Source of the DNA: Acanthaster planci
Lineage: Eukaryota; Echinodermata; Asteroidea; Valvatida; Acanthasteridae
Direction of reading: 5' to 3'
DNA: 64,000 nt
NCBI RefSeq assembly: GCF_001949145.1
Contig: NW_019091362.1
Span: 2,016,775 to 2,080,774, forward strand
How positions within the stretch are numbered: the stretch's first letter is position 1; each line of letters opens with the position of its first letter. Shown piece after piece: positions 12,604-24,700 of this stretch. The notes under the pieces are model-generated. The model made no database searches and was not told the DNA's origin. It worked only from the letters and a program-made list of their open reading frames with translations. The position numbers and the translations under genes are program-made.

Positions 12604-13289
12604 TGTTCAGCTCAAGTTACTTAGTTTTAGGCGAATATGAAATAAGTTGTGTTTTCAAGTTTCCCTATCTGCGCTGTGGGGCAGATTGTGTAACTTCCTG
12701 CGTGATGATGTGACCACCGGCAAAGTTACGCTTTTAAAATTACACTTTCAGAAAACGGTGGGGTTTTTATTTTGTATAAAAACTGCAATTTTCCATTCCC
12801 AGACGTTTAAACTCCCGCTTTTCTATTTTGGTAAAATTAATTCATGGGTAATTACCGCATTTGTCATGTGAGAAAGAGCTGTTGGTTAGCACTTCCAGCA
12901 TGTGGAAGACTTTTAATCGAGGTACGCTACGTTTCCTTATATCGCTACTATGGAAATACTTAATGTATCATGAAATGTATTTATTCGACAAAATAATCCA
13001 TAATACTTTATTCTTTTAGACAGAGACACAAAACTAAGCCGTGAAAAAGGGCGGCAAAATGCCCCTGAAGATTGAACGCGCATGTTCATTCTCCCCGTAT
13101 GCAGGAAGGTCCTGTGGTCCATGGGTTTTTGCAAGACAAATTACACCAGTTACGCTGCGTTGAAAACGCTTCTGCTGCGCTGAAAACGAACAGTGTTTTC
13201 AATGTAGCGCTTCTTGTTCTGCGGTTTCGAAGAAAACGACCAGTCCATTAGTGGCCCGCCTCCTATAACTCGCTGATGGCTTCCAAGCC

Positions 13290-15905
13290 TGAAGTCAGAG
13301 GCACATTCCTTGCCCCAAGGCAGGCATAAGATCCCTCCCTCTGAAGGAGGTCGGTTCACACACATGTTGTTTGTGTCTGTGGAGCCGACTGTCTTTACGA
13401 AAGCCGGTTTGGGAGACTTCAGACGAATTGACGGCTGAGTGACTGATGGAACTGCATGAACAGAGGCAGATACCTGTATACACCAAGGCTTTGGTTGAGA
13501 TGGTCAGGCGCCTGTTTAGGAAGACATGATCCAGCAGACCCGCACCAAAACCGCAAGAGGCCTTTCGGGTGCGACTCTGAATTCCCTTGTCGATCGAGTA
13601 TGAAAAAGACAGAATAGAGCCGAGGCAGTCGAAGCTCTGGGCAGACTTGATGGGCACGTCACCCGATTGTAAGTAATGGCATGGTAGTGAGTCGTCCTCA
13701 GATCTGTGGGGCTGGCAGACGATTTCCCGTGAGCATTAATGACTAAGCCGGCGCTGGTGAATGTAGAAGGCATAAAATGAGGATTGTGTTGCGTGGCAGG
13801 GAATCCAGAGTGAGAGCTGGAAAAGATGCATCGTCGTTATATTGGAGATTGGAACAAAGCAAATTTTGGTAACGACCTGCAGTTTGAACAAGTTGAAACG
13901 TTGCCATCCAACCGGTAGCTAAACGTGAAACCATCGCTGAACATAAGGTCTTGCAACAAGAACGAGATTAAAGATAGCCCGCGACAGCACACATTCTTGC
14001 TTCACATCAACGTTGGCCGCAAAAGGCTCTGACACCTGCTCAGCAAAGACAACACGAGCTGACATATTGTTATTGATGTCTTTCGGGAATAGCGGTGCAC
14101 TTCGGTGGACATCTACATTTTGGCAAGAATGCTTCATGGGATCGCCCTGTTCACTTATTAAAAAATGCTTTTGCTAAACTGACAAGGGTCTTAGGTCAAT
14201 CCGATAAAATAGATAAATATTTGAAGCAGCCACGCCACTAAAATTATGTCGGTGGTTCTGCGACCCTTGCCAAAACCACATCGGGGACTCAGGGAAAACG
14301 ACACCGACTACGGTACAGAGGAGGCGGGAGAAAAGGATACGGGCAAGAATTTTGCCAGCTGCCGCAAGCAGAGAGATGCAGCGATAGTTTCTGCAAGATC
14401 TACGTTGTTTCCATCTACAAGTAGCCTGACAGCGTTGGAGGACTTCCACTACTGGGATACGATGCCTGACGCCAAGACGTCTCCGATGAACTGGTGGCGA
14501 CGAATAAGAGTGAAATACCCACCATACTTTAAGACTTCCGCTCGAAAACCTTCTTGGTCAGCAGCCTTTTTGTTCTTGAGGACCTTCACAGTGTTACACA
14601 CCTCCAAGGATGGAGACATGTCAAGCTCAATAAAAATTATAGGTAGCCAGTCGGGAAGCGATTTCCAAAAGAAGGGACACGTGTGTTGCCCCGTTTCAGG
14701 AGTTTGCTGAGGTGTTTAACCCAAACAATACCAGGGCAGTTCTTGATGAAGACTGTACCATCCGCAGATCTTAGAGTAGCTCATAAGCTGCGGCGGGGCC
14801 CATACGCGCCTCTAAAAAACGGAAGAGTTGATATCCCCGTATTTCAGAATTTCTGCAAGTTTGCTAGCCAGCAGACGTTTTCCATCTGGGGCAAAGCAGT
14901 TTGTGTCTAAGAGCGCAAGACTTTTAAATTTTCGAGAAGCCGGGTGGATGTATAGTGTTGCCCCGGATAAGCCTCATCGTGAGCATGGTTTTCTTGGACT
15001 ATGAGATTCTGGATCGCTGCCAAGTTGTCATCAAACCAATCCTGATGTCTGCTACTTGAATACCCATAAACTGTCGTCGTAGTGGAGTATAGAGTGGACA
15101 ATAGATGACCCCACTCCTCTGTCATGTCTCATAGCTTGAAGAAGCAGCTGTGTCATGAGCAGGAGCACCCACAAGGGCGGCTGCAGGAGAACCTCTTTGA
15201 TCAGAGATCTTATCAGGGACCTTAAACGGACCTCAATTTAATTGCTGGGACTTGCCCTGTTTGCGGACGGGGATCTGATCCTCAGCCTGTGGACGGACCG
15301 GATGAGACGATGGTAAGTCCATCAACTTACCCACGGAGAACACGAGTGATGCAGACATACCGGGGTTTTGAGATATGGGTGATAATATAATCAATGATTT
15401 GTCAGTGCGTAGAGCAAGGGTGCATCCAGTGGTCTTGAATTTCTCGGGCATCTGGAAACACGTGTTAGTAACTACCAGACCATGGGCGGCAAAGACACTT
15501 AAAAGGTGCAGAGCATTGGAGTTAATATTACCAGCGCCGTGTCTGCCAAAATCCCTGCCCGAAATCAATGATCAGAGACAACCCCGGCATTAAAAGCGCA
15601 GTTGAAGATTGTCTAATCGGCATGAAGATTGCAAAACGCGTCGCAAACATCATCAGCCTCAGGCATAGCAAATGAGTAGAGTCGTAAAAATACTCGGCTG
15701 TTAGGGGCTGCATACATTCAACAGGCGTTCACTGATCCCAACACGGGACTTTGGTAGTATCGAGAGAAAAGAGGACTGGATATCAAAACCAATGCCGTGA
15801 ATGCACTTGGCACCCTCCAGGAGGCTCTTCCAGAGGAGAATATAGCCTCGGCCAACCTTCTCTGTAGAGTCTTCCCCTGGGCCACCCTTTCTAGGTCCCT
15901 CCTTG
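13290..15905 (-). mobile_element. Decayed non-LTR retrotransposon (endonuclease plus reverse transcriptase)
   Basis: Read on the minus strand from about 15905, broken frames give endonuclease-like pieces (EKVGRGYILLWKSLLEGA, HGIGFDI, GISERLLNV, ISGRDFGRHGAGN, GLVVTNTCFQMPEKFKTTG). A linker follows (HQDWFDDN). Reverse transcriptase pieces come next: ADQEGFRAEVLKYGG, NYRCISLLAAAGKILARI, VKQECVLSRAIFNL and FDCLGSILS. The order matches a full LINE ORF2. The catalytic YADD is changed to YNDD near 13850, and many frameshifts and stops break the frame, so it is dead. The family resembles LINEs often annotated in marine animals as craniofacial development protein 2-like; the clade was not determined. 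Confidence 0.88.
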
Positions 15906-18135
15906 GAGAAAAGTGTGCAGTAAAGACTTTAACAAGATTATGGCGAATTTCTTGGAAATGCCACAATAAAGATTCTAAACATGGCGGTGTCAAGATGGTT
16001 GATTTAAGTTTATGCATTGAAGCTCTTAAGTGTACTTTGATCTGTAGACTGTTGAATAGCAACATTTCTAGCTGGGTTTCTTTTGTTTTATAAGATTAGT
16101 GATATTCAGAATGTTGTTTATCGTTGAATGTATGTTGTTTATCGAAGGTGATCATTTTAGCATCACTTACAGCGCGTTCCCACTTGAATTGGGAAATAGT
16201 GGATCTTGATCCAGCATTTTGGTGTGATCGTTATCTTACCGCAACAAAACCGCAAGTCGCGTTCCCAGTCCCGCTTGATCTACCTTTTCGGACGGAAATG
16301 TCAAGCCCGAAAGATCACTGAGTTCGGTATTGCGCATGTGCTAGCTTGCTGAGCACGCGCTGTGGCAGTGTGGCGTGCTGGGCGGCATGCCTGTGACCCT
16401 GCGGTGCTTTGGGTGCGGAGTTCTACTGACGTGACGACCTTGAATCGGATCGAATGTTCAGCCCAGTACGTTGTCCCTTCAAACTTTGCTTCTGTTTTTG
16501 ATACTCTGCCACACGCTGCGGGCTATACGCTAACACGGAATTAGTTTTTGATGGAAAGCAAGTGAAATTACACAAATGAAAAAGGTTAAGAAAGGGACGA
16601 ATGCGCAACGAAAATTGTGAAAGTGCGAGGCACACATCGCGGCATGCATGCATTGCGCATGCGTGGTGACACATTTTGCTAGCCCGTAGTTCAGCAGCTG
16701 TTTAGGCCTATTGTGCATGCTATGCACGTTAAAAATTTCACATCAGCTACACGAAAAAACGTATTTCTTTGTTCATCAGACCGCAAAAGTTTCGCGTCAC
16801 TCGTGCACGGACGGATGTTGACAGGTCAAATTGCCGGATCAGATCCACCTTTTGCATTCCCATCTGATCGTGATCCGCCAATTGCAGGATCAGATCCACC
16901 AATTGGGGGATCTGTATCCTGCTCCAGAGGAGGATCAAGACAGGTGGATCTGATCCTGATCCACCTCATAACGGTTAGCGTTCCCACTACACACAATTGC
17001 CAGGTCTGATCCACCAATTGGGGGATCTAATCCGGCAATTGGGCAAAAGGTGGATCAGATCCCCCAATTGGTGGATCAAGTGGGAACAGGCTGTTATTTT
17101 CTTTAGCAGGTGAAGTATCCAAATGAGTTTTTGACTGATGTTTTTAAAGCCTAGAGTCATTGTGTTCAGTTTCGTGCCCCTTCTCAAGGGCAGGATATGC
17201 TTGAAAATGTTTTGTGGTACAACCATAGAATTAAGCACTGGGCTAAAAAGGAGTTAATTTCGTAGGTGACCTGCTTGATAGTGAAACTTCTTCAGCCTAG
17301 ATAACTTTATGCTAAAAATTGACATCAGAACCAACCTTTTGGAATACGGCAGCGTTATTAATACTGTAAGAAAATCATTTCATATCACATTGTCACGGGT
17401 CAACTCCCCTAATTCCTTTTAATTCCTTTTAATTTGATATAAAGGGCTGTACTCGTCTTTATCATGTTCTTACCTCTGCATTGAAGGTTGTCTGTAGGTT
17501 ATTTAGATGGGAAAAGGTGCTGGCTTGTAATCTTCCTCTCTCTGAATGGTTTGAGTTATGCAGTTTGCCCTTTCAGCTAACATGTGATACTAACATTAAT
17601 TGCAGCGATGGTTTCAATATAGACTTACTCAATGAATCTTGGCTGTTAACTCTTATTTGTTTGAAATTGGTAAAAGATATAATGACCTGTGTTCTTTTTG
17701 TCAAGCTGAGAGTGAAACCTTGATGCATCTCGTTTGTACTTGTGAGTTTTCCACTTCTTTTTGGAATTAGATCGGAGATTGGCTTAAAAATACCCTGAAC
17801 AGTGATATACTTTGGATAACAAAGCTATCTTTTTTGCAATTTCTAATAACTCCAGGAATGTATTCAATTTATTTATCTTGCTTTGTCGCTTCCATAGTTA
17901 TAAGATGAAAATGGACGGCGGTAAACCATCATTTTTATTGTTTAAAGACGATTTTAAAAGATATTGTGCCTTAGAAAGATTTATTTCTACCTCTAACGGA
18001 AATTCAGTACCAAACGGGGCTGTTTTTCTTGCTGGGTAATTGATTAATGTCTAATGTGAAATGACTGTGTATTGACTTCTCTTTTTTTGTTAAATTTAAT
18101 GTAATACACAAGAGAAACTTGAATAAAAGGCCCTG
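15906..18135 (+). mobile_element. L1/Tx1-like LINE, 3' part of ORF2, split by a MITE
   Basis: Plus-strand fragments include HGGVKMVDLSLCIEALKCT (about 15975-16035), matching the GGLKMVD region of L1/Tx1-type ORF2. After the MITE come YPNEFLTDVFKA (with a stop after it) and ENVLWYNHRIKHWAKKEL (about 17100-17250). A cysteine/histidine motif of the form CxFCxxxxETxxHLVCxC lies near 17690-17745. The element ends around an AATAAA-like signal at 18122 and a G tract. Several frameshifts and stops show it is inactive. Its 5' part is absent and the minus-strand LINE abuts it. Confidence 0.78.
16170..17093. mobile_element. MITE with inverted termini, inserted in the plus-strand LINE
   Basis: The left end CAGCGCGTTCCCACTTGA and the right end, reverse-complemented, CAGCCTGTTCCCACTTGA match at 16 of 18 positions. 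TTA stands on both sides, consistent with a 3-bp TWA duplication as made by PIF/Harbinger elements (family knowledge). The LINE reading resumes on the other side, which supports insertion. No transposase is present. The inner right part, 16825-17090, is a dense set of GGATC(A/T)GATCC and CCAATTGG(GGGATC) words. Confidence 0.65.
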
Positions 18136-21100
18136 AGTGGGGGGGGGGGGAAACTCTCCCGGCACACTCTAATAACAGCAGCAAATGAGAAGAGAGATAG
18201 TACTTCCTGTTTGGAGTATGTGGTAGTACCTAGCAGATGCTTTTGTAAGGGGGATTCATGGTCACATGCAAAGAACTGGGACATTTGATTCTGAAGATTA
18301 AAATGTCCCTGAAAAATGGGCTTTTTGAATTACGTTTAAATTCTTGCTGCATTCTCTTGAATACATAGACCTGGAGGTACCTTTATATTGACTGGGAATG
18401 GTTCTATGTTGATTTTCCTGATGAATTTATAAACGATGGTGTACTGATGTATGGTAAGGAAAGATATTTTACCACAATTACGACCTCTGTCCCTCCATCT
18501 GAAAACAAACTGGTCTTTCCCCTTGAAATCGAGGTTTACAGACAAATTCCTTCAAATGTTGTCCGTAAAAAGGCGCAGGTAGCCGCCTTAGACGAAGTAC
18601 CGCTTTTTCTGGTGGTCTACCACCAGAAAAAGCTGAACCGTCATTGGTACAGAAGACGGACGAGAAAATTCCGTCTCCATGTAAAAGCATGTTCCCGTCA
18701 CCAGGCTGCAATGCCATGTCGAGACCCTGTCATCGTGTGGGCACCGCGTTTCGCTGTGGCATGTCACGGTAGGGGATGACAGACCCCTTGGGCTTAGCAA
18801 GGTGGGCTGCCTCCCATGGCTGATAAGCCCCACCTAACCAGAGCAATCTTGTTTTCGAGGAGCCAGAAACTCGCCTTTCACACGACTGCATACTGCCAAG
18901 CAGGAGGGCTTTGATTAGGAGAGGCTGTTGGAGACTCAAGTCACGGGAACACTTCAATGACAGACAATGGTTCATTTTTCCTTCCAGTCCCTGACCGGCA
19001 AAACCGTTTGACCTCCAAAGCAGTGAACGCAAAACATGAGAAAAGTCCATTGAATGATAGCCAAAGGAAACTACAAATACCAATATGGCAAATTTAAATT
19101 GAACAATTACGACGTATTTTGGTATATGTCACCCTTAAGATCATTGCATTTCTTTATGAAATTAAAGTTTGATAGGACGTTTGACATTCACAAAGGTTTT
19201 TACAGCGAATATCTCATTTTTAAGGGGGATATTGGACTTTCACCCAGCCAGTTCGATTATATGCGGACCTTCAAATTTGTTGTGACCGAATACCTGTCAC
19301 ATCCATGTCCAGCTGACACAGCCAGGTGTTGCGTGGTCGGCTTCTCAAAATCCCCTTCAAGCGAGATATTATTTATTCGAACCTACTTTACAATCAACAA
19401 AGATTTCTTTGAGAGGGACATTTTTTTGCAGTTTTAAAATAAAATATAGGTTAGTCATTGAATGGAAAATGCTGGCATCATCGATCATAACAGCATTTTT
19501 ACAATCAATATGATTTCCAGATGTTCGTTCAGAGCCCAAAACCTTACACATGCTATTGATTAAAATTTTTTGGTACTATTTATTTCATTTACGTGTTAAT
19601 ATGAGGCGACATATTGATGAATAATTCTAAACAACTGGATGCAAACAATGCACTGATGCAAACAACTTTGAAAGGAAGCAAAAGGTTATCCACGCTGAAT
19701 TGCGTATAAGATAAAATAAAAAAAAGAAAGAAACGTGGAAAAATCTCGGAGAACGCATTTTATGCTTCCGATAACTGTGTCACACTCCCTTCAGGTTTTC
19801 ATTTTCACATTTGTCTTTCCAATTCTAAAGTAAAACAAAGTAATGATTTCCAAAGGACCCAGTTTCTGCTATCTGGCATAGTCATAATGGAACAGTTTTA
19901 AAAAGTGTCAAAGGATGTAATAATGTGACCCTCAACTCACGCTAAGTTTTGTACCCTTCTTATCTGCGTGAATTATGTTAATATAATTTTTCAAACTCAC
20001 AAAGGGCTGACAAAAACTTTTACATAATATTCAATTTCAATGCAGCTAATCTAACCTTTTTTTGTCAATTTACCCCTAAGACAGCCAAAATGCAGAATCT
20101 GTCACCCCCACAACATTAACTTCTATATAACCCCACCGTATTTCGTTCACTATACTATACGAATTTTTCCAAGACAGGTCACCCCAAAATGTTTACTTTC
20201 CACTGGCATGCGCTCACTGGGATCGAGCAGATGCGAGTGAGAGCATGAGTTATTAATGACAACAAAATTAGCCAAAACCGATGTGTGGATCATAAGAATA
20301 AGGCAGTATACTCACAAGGAATGTTTTTGAAAGCTTTGTCAAGTTTTTTAAAGGTCAGGCAAAGGACAACTGTGATCTGTGTGAGAGAAAAAAACAGCTC
20401 TTTCTAGGTTAACTGCCTTCTACTTTTATTTGCCAAAGCATACAAATCGAATGCCCATTTTAGAGGAGTGCGCGTGCGCATTACGTCTGTGCTGCTTAGC
20501 AGTAATAGTGTAGTTGAGTTATAATTTGTCTGTGTTTTGATGTTGGGCTATCCCACTTTTCGTGGGAAGGGTATTTGGACTTGCAGTCAACAGAAGGTAG
20601 TGCAGTTTATTCAGAGCTGTTTGTACTGTCAAACCTGAAACTCTGCCAAAGATCGCACCACACTTGTGAGATGTGTCTAGACGTACATGTGTTAAAATAT
20701 CCCAATTAAATATTAAATATACGTGCCATCACAGAGGTATATTGATTTTTAATTCGGAGCACAGGGTGAATAAGGATTAAATTCTGTTGGTATAATGAAA
20801 CTGTTTTCAAGATGTGTTTTGCGTTTTTCGCAAGCTCTCGGACAAGCGCTGATCATACAGTGTTTAAATATGTTGGGTAAGGGCAAAACCCGTTATTTAA
20901 AATAATGAACCTGCATAGTTATTGCAAGATTGATAAAAAAGGAGCAATACAGAAAACCTGCAGTAGCATTTATTAAGCTGGTAATTTCTTTTTTCAAGAT
21001 GAGAGGTGAGTTTCTATTGCCTGTAATTCTTATTAGCTAATAGCAGTATTATGTTTGTGCAAGCAGATTCAGAATAACGACTATATTTTGGTCTAATTTT

Positions 21101-21634
21101 GGTTAAATTTAGTTTAAAATGATTCAAATAATCAGGGATATCATTAATACGCTCGCCAGATCTATAATCCCGGTCGGCAAAGATTTTAAACAGTTCCTGC
21201 GCCCCTCCCCCTCTGAAAAAAAATGGACGTGACGAGTCACGTGATCGACCTTCATTGCAAATTCTGAGCGGCTACAAAAAAACCTGCGCTGAGTGCATCA
21301 GGCAACCATTTGGTATTTGTTGCAGGCGTGCAAAGGCAGTCTTTTAGCCAATTTGTTCGAAACGTTGCTCAGAAGAAAACCTTAACAGCGTAATGCGATT
21401 TATGTTCCTGCGTTTTGACATGACAGTCTCTGTATTTTATATCTAATAGTCATTGCTAGTCAAGTTTTATATGATTATTGCGCGCAGTGAACTTTCCAAA
21501 AATGTCAGTCTTTTGCAGAAATGCTTGATATCAGCATGATATCCTTTATAAAATAGTTCAAATGTATTTTGAAATTCATGTATTGTGATTGTCAAAAGAC
21601 CTAATTTATTTCATTTTTTTTTCTCTTGATGTAG
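18136..21634. other. Intergenic, upstream of gene B
   Basis: No gene recognised. An open frame at 19054-19437 has no recognisable domain. A good splice donor, GAGAGGTGAGT, near 21005 could end a non-coding first exon of gene B. A TTTATAAAATAG stretch near 21549 is an alternative TATA-like candidate. Neither can be confirmed from sequence alone. Confidence 0.4.
18602..18633. repeat. 32-nt near-perfect palindrome
   Basis: GCTTTTTCTGGTGGT and its exact inverse are separated by two bases. The stem is 15 bp, able to form a cruciform or RNA hairpin. No element borders were found around it. Confidence 0.6.
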
Positions 21635-21670
21635 GTTAGCTTTATCCATTAAGTGGACAGAACAAGCAAC

Positions 21671-21731
21671 ATGATGACGGCATCCAAGATTCTACTTGTG
21701 CTGGCTGCAATAGTCGCAATGGTCGCCGCAG
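21671..21731 (+). CDS. Gene B exon 1: signal peptide
   Basis: ATG at 21671 starts a hydrophobic leader ending in VAA. Donor GTATTG, phase 1. A pyrimidine-rich acceptor ending at 21634 lies 36 bases upstream, so this exon probably begins at 21635 with untranslated sequence. A second ATG follows directly; either could serve as start. Confidence 0.82.
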
Positions 21732-24700
21732 GTATTGAATATCCATCGTTAGTTTTAAAAGGAACTATGTGAACTTTATCTCTCCTCATCTAAATGACTG
21801 AGAATCGGATATCAGCCCAATGTATGAATTGATTGTCAGAAATTATACGTGGTAGGCACAGAATGAAAAGTACTACCCAATATGCAAATAATGCTGCCCA
21901 AGTGCGAATAACTCAAGAGATAACACATATATTCCATTGCCAGAGGCAAAGTTGAATAGCCCCGCTAAATTTGACCTTTAATTGTATGCAATTTTTAGAA
22001 ATGAAAAAGGATGGATCTCCAGACAAAAATGAATCCCCGAAAATTCATTTCAAAACCGAGTTGGCATAATCTGCTAGATCCATGTCTGTCTGTGTCAGGG
22101 GTATTCCCTGTCATAGTGAGTGGCATTTGCCACTCGAGTTCAGAACACGGCTACTGGTGTGGGAATGTCCAAATACTGATATGCTGTGGAGCCAATTCAA
22201 TTGTCTAATCCTGTCAAAGCAAACCTACAATCAGTTTTTGCCTGTGACTACCATTTTTCTCTGATTTCCAGCCAAGTATGGTGAATGCCCTGAAGGGTTG
22301 GCTGGTATTTGTGTTGAAGGCTGTTCAACTGACAGCGATTGTGAGGGGGAGGAGAAGTGTTGCTTCAATGGTTGTGGTAAAGTCTGCGTGGAACGTAAGT
22401 GAAAATGGCTTCAAGTGGAGCAAAATATGGACAACTAAAAAAAGGGGATTTATTTTTGTTCACTTCAAGAATTCGGGAGGAGGAGCTACCGTGCCTGTTT
22501 ACGTGGTAAGCAGCCGTATAAATAACTGAACTATTCGAGACAGTCAGCGTTGGAAACAGGAATATTAAAAATCAAAATGATAAACATCAGAAATCGTAAA
22601 ATGTTGATCAATCTACACTGTTAACAAATATCTGTTAAATAACAGCAGATTCTATTGTCAGCTGCCATTACAGAAGTTGCTTTTTTTGGGACAGCACATT
22701 CCATCGTCAATTTTTCTGTGTATACTATCAGGAGATTCGTCTGTTGTACTACTATTATTAGAAAAAGTACACGGTTGTCGGGTTTTAAAACAATTGTGTT
22801 TGTCAGTGGAGGGTATTTCTTTAATAAAAAGTAACTAAAGATTTCTTATCAGCAACTTTTGAATTCTGCGTGCATCAATATGCGGATGCTTTACGTATGT
22901 CTGTCCTCAGTTCTCATTGGCTGTATGCAGCCTGATGCTACTGTGTATTAACAGAAAAAGCACAGACGGCTTGCTTATTATAACATGTTCCAGGACAGAA
23001 CTTTAATTTAGCGAGGATCTGTCTGTAACCGAACAGAGAGGAACAGAGCAGAAAAATGTGTGACGAGTGGAATATTTTGTTTATTTAGAGAATATTACGA
23101 AAGCCGTAATATCTACTGTCTTTCACTGAAATTTTCAACAGAAAAACAAGTTTTCAGTTACTCAATTTCTGTGCAGTGTATTGTCAGTTAATTCAATTTT
23201 ATTAATAAATTGATCAAACAGCCTTTTTATTGTAGACTTTGCATTACAGAAGAATTTCAGCCCTTCAGGGAGACGTTATTAAGACATGGTCAATCACAAT
23301 CTTAAAAATGAGTTTATGCTGCGTTTTTAAAATGCTTATTTCATTTTTCTGAATTCTGCTTCCTTAGCTTGCGAACCACCACTCTGCCTAATGTACTGTA
23401 AGAACGGATTTAAGAGGAACAAGGTGGGATGCAGGATTTGCCAATGCGAGGGTAATGATGTGACTTCTTGCCCCTTTCCACCCCATTAGTCAAAATCAAA
23501 CAAAACACAAACAAACCAACACCCCGACAAAAATATTAATAAATAAACAAACAAACAAACAAACACCCAAACAAACAAACAAACTCCACTTCACTTCTAA
23601 TGTTTGTCTTGACCAAAATGTGTAGGTCACCCACCAACACGCCGACCCCTTCACTGCATTTTGTTTGGTCCTATCGATTGTTGGCGCACATTAGGCTACA
23701 TTCTCAATGCCTGAGGGTGCATTTAGTTACCTGCCGTATGCCAGTCACCCGGCTTATATTCGCTCGGTAAATGCCACATAAGTTTCTCTACATAGCGGAA
23801 ATTGTTGACGGGGCAGCTGGAGTTTTCTTTTCCCAAACAGTTTTAGTTTCCTGTCTTCGGATTGGTCGGTTACGTGCATATTTAATGATTGGTTCTCTAC
23901 ATGACAAACCAACATTATGATGAGAATGTTCCGTTCTCATATGTTTGTACAAGTTTTTAAAAAGAACTGTAAAACGAAAGAGAGAATTCGAACCTGCGAT
24001 TTCAAGTTAGGAGTACTTCCAACCAATCCACACATTGGCTGCCAAACTCCGGTGAATTTGAAACCTTTATACCAAAGATCGTATGGCGCCACTGCGCATG
24101 CGGCGCTATACCGTCTTTGTTTTATACCTTATCCACCCCGAGCTGAAGTGCACCCCCAATCGGCAGAAAGACAGGTGGTTACAAGCGAGTACTTGTACGC
24201 GTTCTGCATGTGCACAGAGACCATACATGCCGCAATCCGGTTCGTGAGTGACTTTGTCACAAAGGCAAACGCGTCACGATTTGCAGGCTCTCATCGGATA
24301 ATCGCTGAAGGTGCGCGTTAACTTCCGGTTCCATTGTTCCATGTAAAACAAAGATAGCATAGCGGCGCTGCTGCGCAGCGCTAAACTATCTTTGATGTAA
24401 ACGGCGATCAATGCATGTAACCCTATAAGCCGTGCACGTGTGCAGTGGGCGTGGTTTAAACTGAAGTGACGCACGAACACTTACGAACCGGATAAAATTA
24501 GTTACACGTACTCAGCGTGCTCTGCGTCAAACGCACATTATACTTGCGCACCTCAGGGTGCATACCACCAAATGGTTGTATTTCTACGTGCGAGCTCATT
24601 AATATTTTGTGATCCCACGGGGTTTTTACAATAAGACATGCCATAATCAGGAGGCACCATAGAAATACTTTTATAAATCTCGAATTTGGGACTGATAGTT

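Larger units (their letters stand above)
6834..13289. other. Intergenic, no gene recognised
   Basis: No exon chain, RNA gene or long open frame with recognisable similarity was seen on either strand. Contents noted are a diverged direct repeat (9036 and 9883), an assembly gap, a TGACGTCA-type palindrome near 10546, and a CACGTG-containing palindrome at 12576. Gene A's 3' UTR should occupy the first part; no convincing polyadenylation site was identified. Confidence 0.5.

Noticed and set aside
14246-14710. 154-residue plus-strand open frame
   Set aside because: It is the shadow of the reverse transcriptase region of the minus-strand LINE.
19054-19437. 127-residue plus-strand open frame
   Set aside because: No domain, signal peptide or neighbouring exons seen; AT-rich DNA gives such frames by chance.
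23505-23580. CRISPR-like regular repeats
   Set aside because: This is a CAAA microsatellite in animal DNA; there are no repeat-spacer units.
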